Assembly: GCF_002775205.1 (NCBI RefSeq)
Contig: NC_036456.1
Span: 10,381,463-10,445,462, forward strand
Reading direction: 5' to 3'
DNA length: 64,000 nt
From: Xiphophorus maculatus
Lineage: Eukaryota > Chordata > Actinopteri > Cyprinodontiformes > Poeciliidae
In this document: piece by piece, positions 63,591 through 64,000 of the stretch
Position numbering within the stretch: the first letter of the stretch is position 1
Layout: every line of letters begins with the position of its first letter
Notes under the pieces: model-generated
Database searches by the model: none
What the model saw: the letters and a program-made list of their open reading frames with translations, nothing else
Told to the model about the DNA's origin: nothing
Translations under genes and position numbers: made by a program

Positions 63591-64000
63591 TTCTCTGGCT
63601 TTATTATTTACTGACGCAGTTACAGTATATTGTCTTTAATGTACATTGTTTACATTTGTTTACTACCACCAGATGGAAACAAATGTCACATTGAAAGAAT
63701 AAAGAAATAATTTCTTTTTAAAATGTGGCTGCATACAAAGCCAACAGAAAACCAAATGAATATTGATTTATCAAGCTGAAGATAATAATATGACTACAGT
63801 GAAAAGTATAACAAAACTTTCTTGAATTTATCTTTGATTATGTTCCATAATATATTCACCAACAATTATCCATCACAAGTCACATTCATGCTCACTAAAT
63901 GCTAATAAATATTATGATCATAATTTGGAAGCTTGTTGAATGAGTCTAACCTTCCAAACAGGAGATATTCATGTGCTGTTTTCAAGTCTTGAATCGTTCT
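63591..64000. other. Downstream AT-rich DNA
   Basis: No gene was recognised. A weak CTCF-like match (CCACCAGATGGA, about 63,667-63,678) lies about 100 bases past the gmpr2 poly(A) signal, differing from the core at its last base. Confidence 0.4.

Overview
The window is vertebrate nuclear DNA, almost certainly from a teleost fish. The genes have many small GC-rich exons with GT-AG borders, set in AT-rich introns and intergenic DNA. The non-coding part is full of decayed Tc1-type transposons, fold-back MITEs, hAT-type MITEs, LINE tails and long (GT)n/(CT)n microsatellites, which is typical of teleosts. I cannot name the species. No prokaryotic, viral or CRISPR features are present.

Layout from left to right. 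(1) 1-9,097 reads as the first intron of svep1 (minus strand) and holds transposon debris plus a broken LINE reverse-transcriptase fragment. (2) 9,098-9,628 is the first coding exon of svep1, followed by its 5' flank up to about 10.5 kb. (3) 10.5-30 kb is a 20-kb intergenic region between the divergently transcribed svep1 and slc7a8. It contains several Tc1 remnants, a long palindromic MITE, an exact 20-bp minisatellite, a CTCF-like site, and an unexplained promoter-plus-first-exon-like stretch at 16.9-17.25 kb. (4) 30,070-51,755 is slc7a8 (LAT2) on the plus strand: 11 coding exons and 525 codons, with a 3'UTR to about 53.5 kb that has absorbed a hAT-type MITE. (5) 56,195-57,734 is nedd8 on the minus strand, with 4 coding exons and 83 codons. 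(6) 58,760-62,762 is gmpr2 on the plus strand, with 9 coding exons and 347 codons. It is head-to-head with nedd8 across a short CpG-containing interval that probably acts as a shared promoter.

The genes do not form one pathway. svep1 encodes a giant extracellular-matrix protein. slc7a8 encodes the light chain of a neutral amino-acid exchanger. nedd8 encodes the ubiquitin-like modifier of cullins. gmpr2 encodes the purine-salvage enzyme that converts GMP to IMP. All slc7a8, nedd8 and gmpr2 exons join in frame with no frameshift, so these three look complete and functional; svep1 is cut by the left edge. I found no clearly novel gene system. The most useful leads are the candidate first exon near 17 kb, the lineage-specific NEDD8 pro-tail, the MITE inside the slc7a8 3'UTR, and a GC-richer unidentified block at 13.9-14.3 kb.
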